From: a virus
Direction: 5' to 3' (one strand)
Virus record (IMG/VR): IMGVR_UViG_3300020810_000992
Span: 21,300 to 85,299 of that record
DNA length: 64,000 nt
Both the position numbers and the translations under genes were made by a program. Numbering within the stretch: position 1 is the first letter of the stretch; each line of letters starts with the position of its first letter. The notes under the pieces were generated by a model. It searched no databases and was not told the DNA's origin. It was given only the letters and a program-made list of their open reading frames with translations. This document shows, in pieces, positions 23,044 through 29,720 of this stretch.

Positions 23044-24492
23044 ATGAAAGAACCATACGTAAGTCTATTCAATTATGTAGACAACTGGAAAAAGTCAATC
23101 AACTTTGGATATGCTGACAGCATTAAATCTGCCTACGGAGAAGATCTTTCAATCTTCTTTGGTCCGGAAGAAGAACGAACACCTATCAAATTTTTAGAGC
23201 CTGAAGATTATCAGCGTAAACTATCGCTGATCAAACGTGCAACTATTCCTAATTTGAATGTTAGCAAAGGTGCCCTTAACCTTGAGTCAATGGGTACAGT
23301 AGACTTTGTTACTGCATTTAAAATGGCACTTGATGCTATGCACAGTATCATTGATCCTGAAACAGGCAAACCTGTACTTTACGGTGTACAACTACAAGCA
23401 TATAACTTAGAAGAAGCAGTCATGAATGGACTTGCTGTAGATCAAAGTCTTGTTGCTATGAACATGAAAGCACAACGAGTAATTTACTTGTGGCGTATGT
23501 TTGAGATTGCAATGAACTTTGACAGCAGTCTTGTGTTTGGTGCAAAAGGGCGTTATGCCGCAGACGAAGAACGTGTGTTCCTTAATGATGGTATGCAGGG
23601 TTCAATGGCACTAGCACTTCATGGAGTAAAAACTCTTATTGTAGGCTTTAGTATGAAAGACATGCCTTATATTGACTTTAACCAGTTCTTGGCTTGTAAT
23701 GCAGATGTTGTTCCTATTACAGATTATGACTTTGTAAAAGTTCGTAACAACAGAGCAATGGAAATGCTAAAAGCAGGGCTTGATGTTAAACTAGAAGATC
23801 AGCCAGCATATAATTTGTCAAAGGTACTTAGTGATGTAAACATTACACTAGTACCAGAAAGTGCAACACCTGGTGCAGGCGAAACAAAACACACTGCTCA
23901 TATGCAAAAGCATTTCAAAGAGTTTTGTAAAGACAGCTACTCTAACCGTTTTGCATTCCAAATGGCGCTTAAATGTGTACGCAATGCTTGGCACTTCTCA
24001 GCAATTGATCATGCACCAGTATGGGGACTAACTGAACTGTTTAGTCAAATGCCTAAGAAAGCAGTAACAGACGATCTGCTTATTAAGATTGGTCAAGTAA
24101 TGAGCGAGCGTTGGAGTTCAAGTAGTAAGGTATGGGGCGATGTACTTAAATCTATTCGCGATCAGTATCCTGAAAAGACCAAAAGCGGCAAGTATACTGA
24201 GTGGAAAGATCATCGTTATACAGCAGGTGTAAACCGAGGACTGATGATTGCGGCTTCAATTAAATCGTTAATTGACAATCGCGAAGCATATATTCAATCA
24301 CAGCCTGGCAAACAAAAAGGCTACGATATTAAACTTCCTACTCCTAGCAAAGGCGGATTAGATTTTGAAATTGATATGCCGTATGTGTTTACTGATGCTG
24401 GAGGTAAAGTTGCAGAGTTTACTCATGCAGTTACTAAGACAAAGAAAGAAGTAGATAAAGTAGAAGACGATAAGTTTGCGGAGTTCATGTAA
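23044..24492 (+). CDS. Conserved phage protein, possible ParB-like domain
   Basis: 482 residues with an AAGGAAA ribosome-binding site and its own promoter. A segment near 170-200 (ERVFLNDGMQGSMALALHGVKTLIVGF) resembles the D-G-x-H/Q-R/G-x2-A core of ParB-like domains in phage proteins, which place a short loop before a helix and an I-P-V-like strand. The rest is mostly helical, with a charged C-terminus. No catalytic motif is clear. It overlaps the HNH-like gene by one base (TAATG). A DNA-linked role is suggested only by that neighbour. Confidence 0.5.
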   Translation: MKEPYVSLFNYVDNWKKSINFGYADSIKSAYGEDLSIFFGPEEERTPIKFLEPEDYQRKLSLIKRATIPNLNVSKGALNLESMGTVDFVTAFKMALDAMHSIIDPETGKPVLYGVQLQAYNLEEAVMNGLAVDQSLVAMNMKAQRVIYLWRMFEIAMNFDSSLVFGAKGRYAADEERVFLNDGMQGSMALALHGVKTLIVGFSMKDMPYIDFNQFLACNADVVPITDYDFVKVRNNRAMEMLKAGLDVKLEDQPAYNLSKVLSDVNITLVPESATPGAGETKHTAHMQKHFKEFCKDSYSNRFAFQMALKCVRNAWHFSAIDHAPVWGLTELFSQMPKKAVTDDLLIKIGQVMSERWSSSSKVWGDVLKSIRDQYPEKTKSGKYTEWKDHRYTAGVNRGLMIAASIKSLIDNREAYIQSQPGKQKGYDIKLPTPSKGGLDFEIDMPYVFTDAGGKVAEFTHAVTKTKKEVDKVEDDKFAEFM

Positions 24493-24953
24493 TGGCAGAC
24501 TTGGTTCAAGTTAGAGAAGAGGGCCTTCGGGCTCTCTCCTCACGCAAGTTTCATCCACAAGATGATAGTAGAACTTACGGAACATTTTTTGAAATGTTTA
24601 AAAAATCTACCAAACAGGATCAGTTCTTAAAACTTATTTGGGCACACTCAGTTAAGTGGGAAGGTGATCCGTTTGAACTTGCTCGTATTGCTCCAGACGA
24701 ATGTCCTATTTTTGGCACGCCGTTAGACTACGGACGCGGATTTAATAAAGTTACAAATCCTAATATTGATAATTATGACGGATTTTTTCAACCAACAGTA
24801 GATCACAAACTTGCTAGATCACTTGGCGGCAAAGACGAAATTAGTAACTATGTAATTGTTTGTCGTAAAGCAAACCAATTTAAAAGTGATATGGGATCTA
24901 AAGAAGAATTGGATACGTTCTACAAAGGAATGGTTGACATTTATTTTAGTTGA
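24492..24953 (+). CDS. HNH-endonuclease-like protein
   Basis: 153 residues. The C-terminal half holds an HNH-type beta-beta-alpha pattern: DECPIFGTPLDYG, then PTVDHKLARSLGG (the first His of the active site), a NYVIVC strand (Asn) and KANQFKSDMG (final position Asn rather than His in part of this family). Only one of the usual CxxC zinc pairs is present. It may be a homing-type or recombination nuclease. A stable UUCG-loop hairpin lies near the start codon, a device that would limit translation. TAATG overlap with the preceding gene. Confidence 0.7.
   Translation: MADLVQVREEGLRALSSRKFHPQDDSRTYGTFFEMFKKSTKQDQFLKLIWAHSVKWEGDPFELARIAPDECPIFGTPLDYGRGFNKVTNPNIDNYDGFFQPTVDHKLARSLGGKDEISNYVIVCRKANQFKSDMGSKEELDTFYKGMVDIYFS
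24518..24537 (+). promoter_or_regulatory. UUCG tetraloop hairpin inside the HNH-like gene
   Basis: AGAGGGCC (24518-24525) and GGCTCTCT (24530-24537) pair through eight positions (one G-U) around a cUUCGg tetraloop. It begins 26 bases after the start codon at 24492 and would be an exceptionally stable element in this AT-rich mRNA. Confidence 0.75.
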
Positions 24954-24962
24954 TGCTATAGT
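24934..24962 (+). promoter_or_regulatory. Sigma70-type promoter
   Basis: TTGACA (24934-24939), 17 bp, TATAGT (24957-24962). Transcription would start near 24969, which favours ATG 24996 (with AGAGG upstream) over ATG 24972 for the next gene. Confidence 0.75.
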
Positions 24963-24995
24963 ATAAACATAATGTTACTTCAAGAGGCAAATACA

Positions 24996-25721
24996 ATGAT
25001 GGAACTTCAACGTAAGGCATTACCTTTGAAACAAGTTAGTACAGTAGATGCACTAGCAGTTGCATATGCGGCTTACCGCATTAACAACAATACTTACAGT
25101 AAAGACACTCGTCGCTTCTCAGAAGAAACACCTACTCAATTTGACAACAAGAGTCTTGTGCGGTACTACTGGGAAAAGAAACACAATGTAGCAGAAGCAC
25201 AATGGATTCCTACAGACTTCGTAATGTTTGAGCCCACTGAAGAAGACTATGCTAGTGTACAAGAAGCACTCAAGTGGATGAAGCGTTATGTAATGATTGG
25301 CTTAGGTGAGCTAGACAGCTTCAAAGCAGATATGGTTACAGAACTTAACAAAGAACAAGTACCGTTTAAGGGTATGGGTCGTATTGCCTTTGCGCCAGAG
25401 TTTATCAAGCGTGATATGCATGAAAGCAATCTTAAGAAAGAGATCCGTGTAGAGTATCGCGATAGCCAATACTTAGGCAAAGAAAAGGATAGTGTAGAAG
25501 CAGTGATTGCTATCCTTGACAAGCGTTATAGCACACAATGGGAGAGCTATAACTACACAGCAGTTACTACAGAAGGTAACCTAGTGAGCTTTATGAACAA
25601 GTTTGCATATGATGTAGGCGCTATGCTACGCTGTAAGGCTAAGGTAAAAGCACAGACTAAGAACAAGTTGTTCGAAGCAAACGAAACTAGACTAAATTAC
25701 GTTAAACTTTATAAGGTGTAA
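24996..25721 (+). CDS. Conserved phage hypothetical protein, 241 aa
   Basis: 241 residues from ATG 24996, where AGAGG lies 8 bases upstream. Predominantly helical and charged, with a Trp/Tyr-rich centre (VRYYWEKKHN, KWMKRYVM) and a C-terminal basic segment. No motif is recognised. Codon use is slightly less AT-rich than its neighbours. It has its own promoter and is followed by a 75-aa gene and clpP, so it may belong to the early or middle gene set. Confidence 0.55.
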   Translation: MMELQRKALPLKQVSTVDALAVAYAAYRINNNTYSKDTRRFSEETPTQFDNKSLVRYYWEKKHNVAEAQWIPTDFVMFEPTEEDYASVQEALKWMKRYVMIGLGELDSFKADMVTELNKEQVPFKGMGRIAFAPEFIKRDMHESNLKKEIRVEYRDSQYLGKEKDSVEAVIAILDKRYSTQWESYNYTAVTTEGNLVSFMNKFAYDVGAMLRCKAKVKAQTKNKLFEANETRLNYVKLYKV

Positions 25722-25723
25722 AA

Positions 25724-25951
25724 ATGAAAACTAAATTTGATAATACGTGTACAGTTACATGTACACATAACGATAATGTTGTAGAAGGCGAAGTTGATAA
25801 TTTTAGAGAAAAAGATTCGATGAGCGTATATATTGCAACAAACAAAATCCATTTTAAATGGAATGGAAAAACTTATGTAGGAAATATGGCAGGTATGGAA
25901 TTTACTACACCTGGTCCAACTGCATATTCATACAATGAAGGGAGACGATAA
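25724..25951 (+). CDS. Hypothetical protein, 75 aa
   Basis: 75 residues, 2 bp after the previous stop. A small all-beta protein (alternating strands such as [25 protein letters not shown] and [13 protein letters not shown]), which suggests a barrel. Its stop overlaps no gene, but clpP starts one base later. Similar small beta proteins precede clpP in related phages, as far as I can tell by pattern. The function is unknown. Confidence 0.5.
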   Translation: MKTKFDNTCTVTCTHNDNVVEGEVDNFREKDSMSVYIATNKIHFKWNGKTYVGNMAGMEFTTPGPTAYSYNEGRR

Positions 25952-25952
25952 T

Positions 25953-26570
25953 ATGCCACTAGTACCAATGGTGATTGAAAAAGAAGCTCGCGGAGAGCGT
26001 TCATACGATATTTACAGTCGTTTGATGAAAGACCGTATTGTTATGCTAAACGGTCCAGTAGAAGATCATATGGCAAATCTAATCGTGGCGCAGTTGTTGT
26101 TCCTTGAATCAGAAGCACCTACTAAAGATATTAGTTTGTATATTAACTCGCCGGGCGGTGCAGTTACAGCAGGACTTGCTATCTACGACACCATGCAGTA
26201 CATTAAGAGCGATGTGCGTACTATTGTAATGGGTCAAGCATGTTCAATGGGTTCATTCCTAGCACAAGCAGGTGCCGCAGGTAAGCGCATTGTGCTACCA
26301 GAAAGCCGTACAATGATCCATCGTGTTAGCTCAGGCACACGTGGTACAAGCGGTAGTGTGTATGTACAAGAGCTAGAGTTTGAAGATGCTCGTCGTTCTA
26401 TGGAAGAATCAAAGAAAGTAAACAAGCGTCTTACAGAGTTGTATGTTAAGCACAATACGGCAAATAAGACGTATGAAGAAATGGCCGAGACTATGAAGTT
26501 CGATACATTCCTTACTGCACAAGAAGCAGTAGAATGGGGACTTGCAGATTCAGTAGCGGAGAAACGATAA
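25953..26570 (+). CDS. clpP: ClpP protease subunit
   Basis: 205 residues from ATG 25953 (GGGAG upstream). The catalytic triad is complete: Ser98 ([14 protein letters not shown]), His123 (TMIHRVSSG) and Asp184 ([10 protein letters not shown]). The glycine-rich oxyanion segment [22 protein letters not shown] is also present. The processing propeptide is very short. The family forms tetradecameric peptidase barrels fed by ClpA/ClpX. Common in cyanomyophages, where it may pair with the phage-coded ClpS at 7663. The MIHQ of cellular ClpP is MIHR here. TAATG overlap with the next gene. Confidence 0.93.
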   Translation: MPLVPMVIEKEARGERSYDIYSRLMKDRIVMLNGPVEDHMANLIVAQLLFLESEAPTKDISLYINSPGGAVTAGLAIYDTMQYIKSDVRTIVMGQACSMGSFLAQAGAAGKRIVLPESRTMIHRVSSGTRGTSGSVYVQELEFEDARRSMEESKKVNKRLTELYVKHNTANKTYEEMAETMKFDTFLTAQEAVEWGLADSVAEKR

Positions 26571-26758
26571 TGCAAGTGCAACCTAAAGATACAAGCAAGG
26601 GACACTTTTATGTGAGTCTTGCTAAGAGTGCTCTGAGACTAATTGGCGCAAGTTGTTTTATTGGTTTAGGGTATTTTCTAAGTCTTCCTTTAATGTTAGT
26701 GGGCGGTGTACTACTATTTGCCGCAGAAGTGCTAGGCATTGTTGAGGAGTTGGTATGA
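26570..26758 (+). CDS. Small membrane protein, 62 aa
   Basis: 62 residues from ATG 26570, overlapping the clpP stop by one base. A polar start is followed by one long or two short hydrophobic helices (about 18-60, LRLIGASCFIGLGYFLSLPLMLVGGVLLFAAEVLGI). Its stop overlaps the next start by ATGA. There is no recognised family; possibly an inner-membrane protein. Confidence 0.5.
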   Translation: MQVQPKDTSKGHFYVSLAKSALRLIGASCFIGLGYFLSLPLMLVGGVLLFAAEVLGIVEELV

Positions 26759-26937
26759 GCGATGGAGGTAAAGGCAGTGGAAGAAGAAAAGGTGCAGACG
26801 ATGAAAAATACAGAAACAACTACGACAGAATCTTTGGTAAGCGAGACAGTAGCGAACCTAAAGGGGATTCCGACACGAGAAGAACTAATGGAGATGCTCC
26901 ACAAGGAAGTATTGGAAATAACATTCCTAAAACTTGA
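26755..26937 (+). CDS. Short conserved phage protein (SDGGKGS / NYDRIFGK type)
   Basis: 60 residues. It starts MSDGGKGSGRRKG and has NNYDRIFGKRD at about 20-30, the compact signature of a small protein family widespread in phages. The remaining half is a disordered-looking, charged tail. GAGGAG precedes it, and the start overlaps the previous stop (ATGA). Most of its length lies inside the next gene in another reading frame (137-bp overlap). Confidence 0.65.
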   Translation: MSDGGKGSGRRKGADDEKYRNNYDRIFGKRDSSEPKGDSDTRRTNGDAPQGSIGNNIPKT

Positions 26938-27160
26938 CGGTGATGAACGTACAATGCCTTGTACACTTATTCCAAGTTATCTCCCTCCTGCTAAAAAAGA
27001 CGCTCCGTTGACTCAAAAGAAAGTTCGAGAGATTTCAGACAAGGTTGTAGCAGTTTGGGCATTAGAGAGTAATGCCTTTCGTAGCTTCCGTTATGATCGT
27101 GTAAAAGAGGTAAAGGTACTCGAAGGTCTATGGAGAGGCACAACTGATGAAAACGTATAA
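26801..27160 (+). CDS. WYL_2/Sm-like SH3-barrel protein
   Basis: 119 residues from ATG 26801 (AAAAGG just upstream); an in-frame ATG at 26762 is an alternative. The second half, EITFLKLDGDERTMPCTLIPSYLPP and VAVWALESNAFRSFRYDRVKEV, is the WYL_2 (Sm-like SH3 barrel) pattern frequent in T4-like marine phages. The family function is unknown, perhaps nucleic-acid binding. It overlaps the upstream gene by 137 bp and the next gene by 14 bp. Confidence 0.7.
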   Translation: MKNTETTTTESLVSETVANLKGIPTREELMEMLHKEVLEITFLKLDGDERTMPCTLIPSYLPPAKKDAPLTQKKVREISDKVVAVWALESNAFRSFRYDRVKEVKVLEGLWRGTTDENV

Positions 27161-27323
27161 GTACGAAGACTTATTTTCAGACATTCCAGATGATCCTGAA
27201 AATGTGTTGCTAACTTTTCCTCCTGAGATTATGGAAGAAGCAGGATGGAAAGAAGGCGATACACTTAGATTTGAAGTAGTCAATGGCGGCCTTTCAATTA
27301 TAAAGGTTGACAATGTTTCATAA
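27147..27323 (+). CDS. AbrB-like (SpoVT fold) DNA-binding protein
   Basis: 58 residues. The layout ENVLLTFPPEIMEEAGWKEGDTLRFEVVNGGLSIIKV is the swapped-hairpin AbrB/MazE-type fold: a strand ending in P-P, helix, GWKEGD turn and two closing strands. Such short proteins occur in many T4-like phages and are probably small transcription regulators or antitoxin-like proteins. It starts inside the end of the WYL_2 gene and its stop overlaps the next start. Confidence 0.75.
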   Translation: MKTYKYEDLFSDIPDDPENVLLTFPPEIMEEAGWKEGDTLRFEVVNGGLSIIKVDNVS

Positions 27324-27909
27324 ATTCTTTCCTACGTTAATTGCAGAATTTGATCTTAGTAAAAAAGTAGATAATGATACTATCCTAAAGAAAATAGGAA
27401 TTAGTGGTCTACAGATGCATGGCATCTTAAATAAGGGATTGAGCAGTTACCTAGGTGGATATGATTGTTTGTTAACACGATTAGCAATGCACGATTTACG
27501 CAGTGCTATTCAAGAGTGTCTTAATGAGTATTGTAAAGAAGCAGGTCTAGAACAAAATAAAATTGTAAACAGTTGGTGTAATGTATTAAAAGAAGGCGGC
27601 AATGTTAAACGACACAGACATGAAAAATCAGTACTAAGTGGTGCTTACTACCCAGTGAGCGATGCAGACGACTGCCCGTTGTTTATTGAAAATCCCAATA
27701 CTGTTTTTAAAATGACTGAAAGTAAAGTTAATGAAACAGAATACAATACAGAACGTGTAGGCTTTACTACTGAAGCAGGTAAACTAATTATTTGGCCAAG
27801 TTACTTGTATCATGAGACTCCTCGAAATGCAAGTGATGATCGATACACGATTAGTTTTAATACACTAGACTTGTCCTATATTAATTCTTTACATAAATTA
27901 GAAGATTAG
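27313..27909 (+). CDS. 2OG-Fe(II) oxygenase-like protein (second)
   Basis: 198 residues from ATG 27313. The fold signature reads KRHRHEKSVLSGAYYP for the first metal ligands, then LIIWPSYLYHETPRN for the distal His and YTISFNTL for the 2-oxoglutarate side. This is the phage-type putative oxygenase family like the gene at 4626, but only distantly similar in sequence. The substrate is unknown. It overlaps the AbrB-like gene by 11 bp and precedes a sigma70-type promoter. Confidence 0.75.
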   Translation: MFHKFFPTLIAEFDLSKKVDNDTILKKIGISGLQMHGILNKGLSSYLGGYDCLLTRLAMHDLRSAIQECLNEYCKEAGLEQNKIVNSWCNVLKEGGNVKRHRHEKSVLSGAYYPVSDADDCPLFIENPNTVFKMTESKVNETEYNTERVGFTTEAGKLIIWPSYLYHETPRNASDDRYTISFNTLDLSYINSLHKLED

Positions 27910-27921
27910 ATAAAAAAAGTC

Positions 27922-27950
27922 TTGACAATAGATATAGAAGGTGTTATATT
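27922..27950 (+). promoter_or_regulatory. Sigma70-type promoter (leaderless transcript likely)
   Basis: TTGACA (27922-27927), 17 bp, TATATT (27945-27950). The expected start site, about 7 bases later, coincides with the ATG at 27957, and no ribosome-binding site precedes that ATG. The glycine-zipper gene may therefore be translated from a leaderless mRNA. Confidence 0.7.
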
Positions 27951-27956
27951 AATAAT

Positions 27957-28409
27957 ATGAAAAATACATTAGCAATGGCATGTGTGGCACTAGCGATAGC
28001 AGGTCCTGCATATGCAAATAAAACTAGTTACGCAAACATTGAGGATCACTATAAAACAGTTATCCAACAGAGTCCGTATAAAGTAGAAGTATGCAGAGAT
28101 GTGCAAGTACCTACAAAAGGTGCTAATACTTTTGACAAGGACTCAGCAATCATTGGCGGCATCATTGGCGGCATCATTGGTAATCAAGTTGGTAAAGGTA
28201 GTGGCAAGGAAGCCGCAACCGGCGTTGGTGCTCTAACAGGTGCTATTATTGGTGGTAACAAACAAGGACCTACAACTTATACAACACAACGTCAGTGCGA
28301 AATTGAAACTCGTTACAAAGAAACACAGAAGGAAGTATACAGTCATAGCACAGTTACTTTCAGCGATGAGAATGGTCGTAGCTATACGCTCAGTTTTCAA
28401 AAGAAGTAA
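27957..28409 (+). CDS. Glycine-zipper outer-membrane protein (17-kDa antigen type)
   Basis: 150 residues. Signal peptide ends AYA (about 20). Residues about 62-100 form a glycine-zipper double transmembrane segment (GGIIGGIIGNQVGKGSGKEAATGVGALTGAIIGG), as in the Rickettsia 17-kDa antigen family (2TM_GlyZip). Flanking Cys (VCRDVQV, RQCEIE) could form a disulfide, and the C-terminal part is a beta-rich soluble domain. It probably localises to the outer membrane or periplasm and may affect envelope permeability or entry of other phages. Leaderless start is likely (see promoter). Confidence 0.78.
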   Translation: MKNTLAMACVALAIAGPAYANKTSYANIEDHYKTVIQQSPYKVEVCRDVQVPTKGANTFDKDSAIIGGIIGGIIGNQVGKGSGKEAATGVGALTGAIIGGNKQGPTTYTTQRQCEIETRYKETQKEVYSHSTVTFSDENGRSYTLSFQKK

Positions 28410-28505
28410 TTGACATGCACTAAATAAAGTGCTAATATAATAACGTAAACTAAAAAGGAGAAGTGCTAATACGGTTGATATAACCGTAAAAGGATAAATA
28501 AATGT
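28410..28505 (+). promoter_or_regulatory. Promoter, hairpin and late box before the PDDEXK gene
   Basis: TTGACA at 28410-28415, with TAATAT (28433) or TATAAT (28436-28441) as -10 at 17 or 20 bp. A perfect 7-bp hairpin follows (TACGGTT 28470-28476 with AACCGTA 28482-28488), then GATAAATA at 28493-28500. The leader may combine early and late control. Confidence 0.6.
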
Positions 28506-28850
28506 ATGAAAACTACATTAAAAGGATCCTTAGGATTAGTACACATAATGACTGACTTAACTGAAAAAGGTTATGAAGTCTTTACTCCACTTAGTGAGCA
28601 TTCAACAGTTGATTTGATTGCTTACAAAGATTATAAGTGCGAACGCATTCAAGTTAAGTATAGAGAACCATATCGTAACAGAGTAGAGGTTCCTATGCAC
28701 ACAGTACAAAATGGTAAGAAAGCGCCATATGATACTAAAGAAATTGACTTGTTTGCAGTTTATTGTCCAAGTTGGGGCATTAAATATGTTCCACCAAAAG
28801 AAGACGGTAAAGGCTACTTTCTAAAAGAAGCAGACTTTACTAACGAATAG
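28506..28850 (+). CDS. PD-(D/E)XK nuclease-like protein (PDDEXK_5 type)
   Basis: 114 residues. The start KGSLGLVHIMTDLTEKGYEVFTPLSEHSTVDLIAYKD, with Asp-Leu-Ile, then ERIQVKYREP (Q-x-K) matches the PDDEXK_5 family of group-I-intron/resolvase-like nucleases. The motif reads D...Q-V-K, as is frequent in resolvases and restriction-like enzymes. The family role in phages is unclear, perhaps recombination or homing. The gene ends with TAG at 28850, and that G is the first base of tRNA-Ser. Confidence 0.75.
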   Translation: MKTTLKGSLGLVHIMTDLTEKGYEVFTPLSEHSTVDLIAYKDYKCERIQVKYREPYRNRVEVPMHTVQNGKKAPYDTKEIDLFAVYCPSWGIKYVPPKEDGKGYFLKEADFTNE

Positions 28851-28939
28851 GAAGATTGGCCGAGTGGTTTAAGGCGGGGGATTACTAATCCCTTGTACGT
28901 GAGAGCGTACCGTGGGTTCGAATCCTACATCTTCCGCCA
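28850..28939 (+). tRNA. tRNA-Ser (anticodon ACT)
   Basis: Class II tRNA of 90 nt. The acceptor stem GGAAGAT pairs with ATCTTCC and CCA is encoded. The anticodon stem GGGGA/TCCCT encloses loop TTACTAA, giving anticodon ACT for Ser codon AGU. The long variable arm (GTACG...CGTAC) is the serine hallmark, and T-arm GTTCGAATC is intact. A34 is unusual; bacterial tRNA-Ser for AGY normally has GCT. Confidence 0.9.
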
Positions 28940-28940
28940 A

Positions 28941-29014
28941 GCGGGTATTGTGTAATGGTAAGACCTCAGATTTCCAATCTGATGATAGGAGTTCGATTCT
29001 CCTTACCCGCTCCA
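28941..29014 (+). tRNA. tRNA-Gly (anticodon TCC)
   Basis: 74 nt with acceptor GCGGGTA/TACCCGC and encoded CCA. Anticodon stem TCAGA/TCTGA encloses TTTCCAA, anticodon TCC, reading GGA/GGG. T-loop GTTCGATTC is present. One base separates it from tRNA-Ser. Confidence 0.93.
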
Positions 29015-29034
29015 ACAACAACTAAGGAGGACTT

Positions 29035-29229
29035 ATGTTCTTTGGAGTAGCTCTAATCATGGCTTTGTTCGTCCATGACAATAAAGAGTTTTTCGACACA
29101 GTCGAACAGAACAGAAAAGACGGAATGTCTTGGCATTATGTAGGCAAGCAGGAACCAGATAATAATCCTGCTATTACAGTCAAAGACTTTCAAAACAAAG
29201 ATGTAATTTTTTGGAAGATGGATAAGTAG
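29035..29229 (+). CDS. Hypothetical protein, 64 aa
   Basis: 64 residues with a strong ribosome-binding site AAGGAGG. A hydrophobic N-terminal helix (about 1-13, MFFGVALIMALFV) could be a membrane anchor, followed by a soluble charged tail with SWHYVGKQEPDNNPA and a final VIFWKMDK. It sits between tRNA-Gly and tRNA-Thr. The family is not recognised. Confidence 0.5.
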   Translation: MFFGVALIMALFVHDNKEFFDTVEQNRKDGMSWHYVGKQEPDNNPAITVKDFQNKDVIFWKMDK

Positions 29230-29236
29230 AATGTTA

Positions 29237-29312
29237 GCCGGCGTGGCACAGTTGGTAGCGCAAGGGTTTTGTAAACCTTAGGTCGGGAGTTCGAGTCTCT
29301 CCGCCGGCACCA
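29237..29312 (+). tRNA. tRNA-Thr (anticodon TGT)
   Basis: 76 nt with acceptor GCCGGCG/CGCCGGC and encoded CCA. Anticodon loop TTTGTAA gives TGT, reading ACA. D-loop and T-arm (GTTCGAGTC) are standard. The phage uses ACA heavily. Confidence 0.93.
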
Positions 29313-29332
29313 TTTAACTTATCCAAAATAGA

Positions 29333-29361
29333 TTGACAACGATAAATAAAGATAGTATAGT
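29333..29361 (+). promoter_or_regulatory. Sigma70-type promoter for a structured RNA
   Basis: TTGACA (29333-29338), 17 bp, TATAGT (29356-29361). It points into a 150-nt stretch without a convincing gene that ends at a strong intrinsic terminator. Confidence 0.78.
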
Positions 29362-29367
29362 ATACAC

Positions 29368-29527
29368 ATACTAAAGAAACAAGGAATAGATAAGTGTTAA
29401 GAACATCACAACAGTCATCATTACAGTGCTGGTGCCCTTCAAAAGGAAGGGGTATGTCTTAACGCGACTTTGTAAAAAGTTTATTTTAGACAAGCCCCTA
29501 GCACTAATAATGTTAGGGGCTTTTTTT
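29368..29527 (+). ncRNA. Candidate structured small RNA with terminator
   Basis: From the predicted start site near 29368 to the T-tract at 29527. Elements in order: GTTAAGA (29396-29402) that pairs with TCTTAAC (29457-29463) as a closing stem; inside it a hairpin CCCTTC/GAAGGG with loop AAAAG; then a linker and the terminator stem. The only possible reading frame is a 22-codon GTG-start peptide (29394-29462) with a weak AAGGA. It could be a small RNA or an attenuator with leader peptide acting on the tRNA-Trp that follows. No known RNA family is recognised. Confidence 0.55.
29492..29527 (+). terminator. Strong Rho-independent terminator
   Basis: AAGCCCCTA (29492-29500) and TAGGGGCTT (29514-29522) form a GC-rich stem, extendable inward by GCA/TGT, around the loop CTAATAA. 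It is followed directly by a run of T to 29527. It ends the candidate RNA just before tRNA-Trp. Confidence 0.9.
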
Positions 29528-29537
29528 ATGAGTTTTT

Positions 29538-29621
29538 GTCGGGTCGGTACAGTTGGAGTGGTACACTGGTCTCCAAAACCAGGACGAGAGTCAGGGGGTT
29601 CGAATCCCTCACCCGATGCCA
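29538..29621 (+). tRNA. tRNA-Trp (anticodon CCA) with enlarged variable loop
   Basis: 84 nt. Acceptor GTCGGGT pairs with ACCCGAT (first pair G-U), discriminator G, CCA encoded. D stem GTAC/GTAC, anticodon stem CTGGT/ACCAG with loop CTCCAAA, so anticodon CCA. The T stem GGGGG/CCCTC is intact. Between anticodon and T stems lie 11 nt (GACGAGAGTCA) instead of the usual 5, and GAC/GTC could form a mini-stem. Confidence 0.85.
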
Positions 29622-29626
29622 AATAT

Positions 29627-29701
29627 GTGAGCGTGGCGGAATGGTTACGTACCGGATTGCAAATCCGTGTAATGCAGGTTCGAGTCCTGTCGCTCACTCC
29701 A
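29627..29701 (+). tRNA. tRNA-Cys (anticodon GCA)
   Basis: 75 nt with acceptor GTGAGCG/CGCTCAC and encoded CCA. Anticodon loop TTGCAAA within CCGGA/TCCGT gives GCA. The T-arm GTTCGAGTC is standard. It lies 5 bases after tRNA-Trp. Confidence 0.92.
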
Positions 29702-29720
29702 ATTATAAAGGATAGGAATA

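Noticed and set aside
27306-27330. TTGACA as -35 near the start of the second oxygenase
   Set aside because: No -10 hexamer at 16-18 bp.
28506-28850. Integrase and attachment site at the tRNA-Ser
   Set aside because: The gene is a PD-(D/E)XK-like protein, and no recombinase or duplicated tRNA end is visible.
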